A stretch of 44,476 bases of DNA from Promethearchaeota archaeon (GTDB lineage: Archaea; Asgardarchaeota; Lokiarchaeia; Sigynarchaeales; SOKP01), in NCBI GenBank assembly GCA_019057775.1, contig JAHLWT010000086.1, positions 1-44,476 of the forward strand. Direction: 5' to 3'. The notes under the pieces were generated by a model. The model made no database searches, was not told the DNA's origin, and worked only from the letters and a program-made list of their open reading frames with translations. Of this stretch, positions 40,732-44,476 are shown piece after piece; position 1 is the stretch's first letter, and every line of letters begins with the position of its first letter. The position numbers and the translations under genes are program-made.

Positions 40732-42036
40732 ATGACTGATTATAATAAATATTTGAAAAGATTAAAATCTAAGGATAATAACATAGAAAATTATTATTAT
40801 AAAGAATTAAAAGGAAATACAGAGGGAACAATTTTAAATCATTTAATATCTATTAGCAAACTATTTGAAACTAATGAACAGAGAAACGAGAGCTGGAGGG
40901 CAAAAGATAAAGACTTTAACTTAAATCATAACAATATAAATCAACTTATAGTGCAAGATATTAAAGACTTTATTGATTCTGATTGGTGGAATAATCTTTC
41001 AGGTGGCACACAGAAAATGCATATTAATAGGATTAAAAAATATATCAAATATTCTGAAAGAAACGATTTATTAGATTTACTTCCAAGCAAAATGAACGGA
41101 AAGACCAAAAAGCTCAGTAAAATTGACTTAATAACTAAAAAAGACTTAGAACAGATTCTAAAGTATAGTAATCTTAAATATAGAACATTGTTTATGACTC
41201 TATATGAGGGAGCTTTAAGAATAGATGAAGCCCTTAATATTAAAGAAAGGGATATTAGTTTTGAAAGTGGAAGAATTACAATTATAAAAATAGCAGAATC
41301 AAAAACATATGGAAGAGATATTCCCGTAATTGAATCTACACCTTACATAAAAGAATATCTTAGAACTAATGATTTTGAACCAGATAACAAGCTGTTTGAT
41401 TTTAAAAATAATACAACTGTGAATAACTACTTAAATTTTATATTAAAAAAATTAGTTAAAAAATACCCGAAACAATGGAAAGGAAAGAAACTTTATCCAC
41501 ACTTATTCAGACATTCAAGATTAACAGAATTAGCAAGAGGGAAGTTTAATGAAGCTCAAATTAGAAGGTTTGCGGGTTGGTCTGCTGATTCTACAATGGC
41601 AAAAATATATTTTCATTTGAATGATGCAGATATAATTAATATCTTAACTAATAATGTTGTTGAAGCTCCAAAACCAGAACCAAAAAAACCTAAAATGTGC
41701 AAAATCTGTAATACTGAAAACCCTCAAATAAATCTCTTTTGTTGGAATTGTGGAAATGTACTTAGTGAAAAAGATAAAGAACAAATGGGTATTGAAATTA
41801 TAAGCCAACCGTATGAAGTTAAAGAACTAAGACAAGAAAATAAGCGACTTAATGAAAATTTGAATAATTTAACTAATACAGTAAATCAATTAAAAGAAAT
41901 GATTATGAAGGGGGATTTATCCTTTAAAACTCCCTTACCAGATATTTTAGCGGAAGACCAAGAAAAAGAACATAAGGAATGGGGGGAACGCATTATAAAA
42001 ACAAAAAAACTTGAAGAAAATCTTAAAAAGGCTTAA
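40732..42036 (+). CDS. tyrosine recombinase (integrase) with C-terminal zinc ribbon
   Basis: Site-specific recombinase of the XerC/D-phage integrase family, likely inserting or excising this element. Catalytic residues: Arg163 in GALRIDE, His257 and Arg260 in HLFRH, Trp283 in FAGW (His/Trp position), and Tyr293 (KIYFHL) as nucleophile. After the catalytic domain come a four-Cys zinc ribbon (C323, C326, then a CWNC pair about 339-342) and a coiled coil (about 360-390), an unusual tail for an integrase. Nearly all Arg codons are AGA/AGG, unlike the CGA/CGT mix of the genes before it. The ATG at 40732 is chosen over a TTG at 40726 because of the TATA-like box 30 nt upstream. Convergent with nothing; divergent from pyrD. 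Confidence 0.9.
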   Translation: MTDYNKYLKRLKSKDNNIENYYYKELKGNTEGTILNHLISISKLFETNEQRNESWRAKDKDFNLNHNNINQLIVQDIKDFIDSDWWNNLSGGTQKMHINRIKKYIKYSERNDLLDLLPSKMNGKTKKLSKIDLITKKDLEQILKYSNLKYRTLFMTLYEGALRIDEALNIKERDISFESGRITIIKIAESKTYGRDIPVIESTPYIKEYLRTNDFEPDNKLFDFKNNTTVNNYLNFILKKLVKKYPKQWKGKKLYPHLFRHSRLTELARGKFNEAQIRRFAGWSADSTMAKIYFHLNDADIINILTNNVVEAPKPEPKKPKMCKICNTENPQINLFCWNCGNVLSEKDKEQMGIEIISQPYEVKELRQENKRLNENLNNLTNTVNQLKEMIMKGDLSFKTPLPDILAEDQEKEHKEWGERIIKTKKLEENLKKA

Positions 42037-42211
42037 ATCCTATTTTTTTTTAATACTTTTTTATTATTTTCGAACTTTAAAAACTCGCATGATTTAAGCC
42101 TATATTTACTCCAACCTTTTCTTAAATATAATAAAAAAATAGTCCCTATTTCCTTATTAATAAAGTGATTTTTAATTATTTACACATTATTGTATAAATA
42201 GAAGAACAATC

Positions 42212-42898
42212 ATGGGAAAAGATAAAATGACAAAAATAGAAAATGACGATATAATTAAATGGGGTATTAGTGGCTTTTTATCTGGTTTTTTTGCTTGGAT
42301 GTTTAGTATCCTAACGGAATCGTTTAATCCAATAATTATCTTATACACAATTCTATCAACATTAGGAGTTTTAATTCTCTTTCACGGAGTTGAAAAATTA
42401 TTAAAAAAAGTTTATGATATGGGTGGTTATTGGCTCGAGATTAATAAATATAATAGAAAACTAAACCAAACAACGGAGGCATTTAAAAATGTATTAATAG
42501 AGAAAGAAATATATATTGTAAATGTAAGGGAACTTGTAAGATATATTGATTCAAAAATCCAATTCTATAAACCCTCACGAGCTTCTATTGATGTTTTTAA
42601 CATTAATGCGGCAAAGAAATCAACTATAGCTGTAATCAATAGAATGATAAATATTGGGATTTTAATACATATTGAAAGTCATAAATTACTTTTATTAAAA
42701 AAAAAAATGATTTGTATCGAATGCGATGGGGAAATATTATTTCACGATAAAATAAATTATGTTGATGTTAAATGCCAAAAATGCTCTGCGGAATATACAA
42801 TTACTTCTGATGGGTTGTGGCACGTAAATAATGAAAAAGACCGTTCAGGACATAAACTCTATGTTAGAATTAAGCACTTACATAGATTGAGATTCTGA
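42212..42898 (+). CDS. membrane-anchored protein with zinc ribbon
   Basis: A 228-residue protein I do not recognise. Two hydrophobic segments near the N-terminus (about 17-34 and 40-58) are probably a membrane hairpin. A soluble part follows with a possible winged-helix-like stretch (VRELVRYIDSK to VINRMINIGIL) and a four-Cys zinc ribbon (C168, C171, C188, C191). The combination, anchored at the membrane with a DNA-binding-like domain, resembles regulators found in viruses and plasmids of archaea, but no family is identified. It lies in the putative integrated element. Confidence 0.6.
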   Translation: MGKDKMTKIENDDIIKWGISGFLSGFFAWMFSILTESFNPIIILYTILSTLGVLILFHGVEKLLKKVYDMGGYWLEINKYNRKLNQTTEAFKNVLIEKEIYIVNVRELVRYIDSKIQFYKPSRASIDVFNINAAKKSTIAVINRMINIGILIHIESHKLLLLKKKMICIECDGEILFHDKINYVDVKCQKCSAEYTITSDGLWHVNNEKDRSGHKLYVRIKHLHRLRF

Positions 42899-42911
42899 GC
42901 AATAGGTATTA

Positions 42912-43220
42912 TTGTTCATATCAAATTGTTTCATTTATCTATTTATTCTTGCTCACGGCTTATTTTCTTGGGATATTGTTAAGAATTGGAGCAATATCAA
43001 AGTTGAGAGAATGTATGAAGTGCTCAAAATTAAATTTTCTAATGATGAGCTTAAACAGAAATTACTTGCAACAGGCAATTCAATTTTAATCGAAAACTCA
43101 AAATCAGACTCTTTTTGGGGTATTGGGAAAAAAGGAAAAGGGAAAAATATGTTAGGAAACCTTTTAATGAAAGTAAGGGGAGAGCTGAAAGCACTATCTA
43201 AGTCGAAAAAAGTCGAATAA
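42912..43220 (+). pseudogene. truncated NADAR (YbiA-like) domain protein
   Basis: The C-terminal part matches the second half of the NADAR domain: WDIVKNWSNIKVERMYEVL, IKFSNDELKQKLLATG and DSFWGIGKKGKGKNMLGNLLM, with the family Trp-Gly, Gly-x-Gly and Asn-x-Leu-Gly motifs. The N-terminal half, with the SNF and EHAYQ-type motifs needed for catalysis, is missing; the first about 20 residues are hydrophobic and unrelated. NADAR enzymes remove ADP-ribose from guanine and occur in toxin-antitoxin and anti-phage loci. A 5' deletion leaving a dead fragment is likely, so I treat it as a pseudogene. A MazF-like toxin pair follows. Confidence 0.65.
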
Positions 43221-43337
43221 GATATATAATATTAAAAATAATTAAAAATAATTAAAAAAAAAGGAGTAAGATTTTATAGTTTAATGATTATTATTCTATT
43301 GTAAAAGTTAACAATATCAATCAGAGGCGTAAATAGA

Positions 43338-43523
43338 TTGAGTGAAATTGAAAAGAAAGAAACCGATTTTGACCTTAGAGCTTTCTTCAATTCAAAAAAA
43401 GGGAAAGAGATTTTAGAACAAAGTGAAAAAGATTTAAGAGAGGAATTTATGACAAATACAGTAATGTTTTCCCCAGAAGAGGATGAAGCATGGGAGTATT
43501 TAAAGAAGGAGATATCGTTATAG
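43338..43523 (+). CDS. candidate antitoxin of the MazF-like toxin
   Basis: A 61-residue acidic protein (MSEIEKKETDFDLRAFF and a C-terminal FSPEEDEAWEYLKKE) starting with TTG. Its reading frame overlaps the toxin start by 34 nt, the usual arrangement for toxin-antitoxin pairs. No DNA-binding motif is clear, so only position, size and acidity support the call. The TTG start lacks a strong ribosome site; other starts are possible. Confidence 0.55.
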   Translation: MSEIEKKETDFDLRAFFNSKKGKEILEQSEKDLREEFMTNTVMFSPEEDEAWEYLKKEISL

Positions 43524-43825
43524 GCAAAGTTTCTTTTGCTGATTCACATATCTTTAAGATAAGACCTACATTAATAATTGTTGAGAGATTAACTTCTAAC
43601 GATTTCATTGTACTTTTTATTACAAAAACATCTTATTCTGATGAATATTCAATTCCTATATATGCTAATGATATTGAAACAGGGCATATAAAATATATAC
43701 CTTCTTATGTTAGAGTAAATAAACCTCATATTCTTCCGAGAAATAAACTTTATAATAAAGTTGCAGAACTCAAAGAAGAAAAAATGAAACAGATAACAGA
43801 GGTATGGGAGAAATATCGAGAATAA
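43490..43825 (+). CDS. MazF/PemK-like toxin
   Basis: A 111-residue protein of the MazF/PemK endoribonuclease fold: the N-terminal GDIVIGKVSF (about 7-16), then RPTLIIVERLTSNDFIVLFIT and a strand-rich core, ending in a C-terminal helix. MazF toxins cleave single-stranded RNA when the antitoxin is lost. The usual short Arg after the first strand (here RPTLII) is present. It overlaps the acidic gene by 34 nt, forming a toxin-antitoxin pair that would stabilise the element. Confidence 0.75.
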   Translation: MGVFKEGDIVIGKVSFADSHIFKIRPTLIIVERLTSNDFIVLFITKTSYSDEYSIPIYANDIETGHIKYIPSYVRVNKPHILPRNKLYNKVAELKEEKMKQITEVWEKYRE

Positions 43826-43976
43826 TATCAAGATATTGAAAATAGCCTTGGAATTTTTTAATTTGATTTGCTGTTAAAATATTATAGAATTCTGGAAATG
43901 TTTTTTTTACTTTCTCTAACATTTCAAAACGACTAATTGAGGGATTTTCTCTTATAATGTTTGGATTATCTGGTCG
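43770..43976 (-). pseudogene. possible minus-strand remnant overlapping the toxin end
   Basis: A minus-strand frame reads RPDNPNIIRENPSISRFEML then EKVKKTFPEFYNILTANQIK and KKFQGYFQYLDII, which looks coding-like, but it has no good start (first ATG at 43922) and its end overlaps the toxin gene. It may be the tail of a gene destroyed during insertion, or chance. Confidence 0.3.
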
Positions 43977-44009
43977 TTATCATTAAGTCCACCATTAATT
44001 TTTTTAATT

Positions 44010-44276
44010 TTATTTCAAACCCTTTTTCCATAATGATTCAAGTTTATCTGGATATTTTACAAGTTCAGTAGTTAGTGCTCTTATCTTATCAAATAATATC
44101 TTTATATCCACTGGCTCGGTTTCTATAATTTTACCATCAATGTTAATTGTATCTACAAATTTTTCATACCAGTCATATTTCAATAGTGCTTCAAAAGTAT
44201 CCATTAAATTGTTTGCAAAACCCAGTCCATTTCTGACTAACAGAGATTTCTTCTTTTCAAATACTTCTTTATCCAT
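44010..44276 (-). CDS. hypothetical helical protein
   Basis: An 88-residue protein beginning MDKEVFEKKKSLLVRNG and ending LESLWKKGLK. It is predicted to be helical and charged, with no motif I recognise. It lies on the opposite strand to the toxin pair, in the same element. Its ATG at 44276 has no strong ribosome site. Confidence 0.45.
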   Translation of the reverse strand: MDKEVFEKKKSLLVRNGLGFANNLMDTFEALLKYDWYEKFVDTINIDGKIIETEPVDIKILFDKIRALTTELVKYPDKLESLWKKGLK

Positions 44277-44410
44277 ATTTGTTTATTTTGACAAAAAGAT
44301 TAAAAACATTATTATTAAATCTTTAATACTCCATAATAGGTTATTTCTTATTCTTAGAGAATATATAGCTTGAAACACTTAAAGAAAATTCTAAAAATTA
44401 TAGGGGGCAA

Positions 44411-44420
44411 AAATATTTAT
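44411..44420 (+). promoter_or_regulatory. TATA-like box of the last gene
   Basis: AAATATTTAT, centred about 33 nt before the ATG at 44449. The distance fits a near-leaderless transcript, as for the integrase gene. Confidence 0.4.
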
Positions 44421-44448
44421 TAAGCTCGTTTTGTTAACTCTATTTATA

Positions 44449-44476
44449 ATGCCCGAAGAAATAAAAAAATATAAGA
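44449..44476 (+). CDS. start of a gene cut by the window end
   Basis: ATG followed by codons for MPEEIKKYK, open to the end of the window. It is supported by the TATA-like box about 33 nt upstream, at the spacing seen for two other genes here. The product cannot be named from nine residues. Confidence 0.5.

Noticed and set aside
1..44476. CRISPR array
   Set aside because: No regularly spaced repeats or cas genes are seen.

Overview
The window reads as chromosomal DNA from an AT-rich archaeon, most likely an Asgard (Promethearchaeota, Loki-like) lineage. Archaeal markers are TFB, the exosome (Rrp4/Rrp41/Rrp42), proteasome alpha, SBDS, prefoldin beta, eL43, uL2, GatDE, an archaeal-type ZPR1 zinc finger, KEOPS subunits and intron-bearing tRNAs. 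A Roadblock/LC7-like protein and a JAB/MPN-like protein fit an Asgard. The assignment is inference from gene content; no rRNA is present.

Layout. (1) 0.4-8.1 kb: an acyl-CoA dehydrogenase, a phosphofructokinase with pyrophosphate-type residues, ZPR1, a four-gene 2-oxoacid:ferredoxin oxidoreductase operon (gamma-delta-alpha-beta), then Sua5 and a Tan1-like THUMP protein. (2) 8.1-14.0 kb, minus strand: Cgi121, an ECF transporter T-A-A module without an S subunit, a DHH phosphoesterase, an archaemetzincin-like protein, prefoldin beta, Pcc1 and eL43. (3) 14.1-17.9 kb, plus strand: a PEP-synthase/rifampicin-phosphotransferase-like dikinase and an AttH/CrtC-like protein, which interrupt the otherwise classical archaeal order psmA-SBDS-rrp4-rrp41-rrp42-eL43-pcc1-pfdB. 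(4) 17.9-23.7 kb: exosome, SBDS, proteasome alpha (apparently with an ATT start), a Roadblock-like protein and a DUF2110-like protein. (5) 23.7-25.2 kb: four minus-strand tRNAs (Val, Ser-GCU, Lys-CUU, Ser-UGA) around a JAB-like gene; three carry introns, including introns in the T loop. (6) 25.4-28.6 kb: a decayed gene remnant and two tandem paralogues with the unusual order RHH-HisKA-receiver, with no ATPase domain. (7) 29.2-40.6 kb: TFB, uL2, GatD-GatE, two tandem RHH-like proteins of unknown function, Elp3, PyrK-PyrD. (8) 40.7-44.5 kb: probably the left part of an integrated element, with a tyrosine recombinase, a membrane/zinc protein, a truncated NADAR-like gene, a MazF-like toxin with candidate antitoxin, and remnants.

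Several neighbours share a theme. Sua5, Cgi121 and Pcc1 belong to t6A synthesis, Tan1-like THUMP protein to tRNA acetylation and Elp3 to wobble-uridine modification, so tRNA maturation is unusually well represented. The two RHH-HisKA-receiver proteins and the two RHH-like unknowns are the least explained and most interesting genes. Several promoters show a TATA-like box about 30 nt before the start codon, which fits leaderless transcripts; a few genes have strong GGAGG sites instead.
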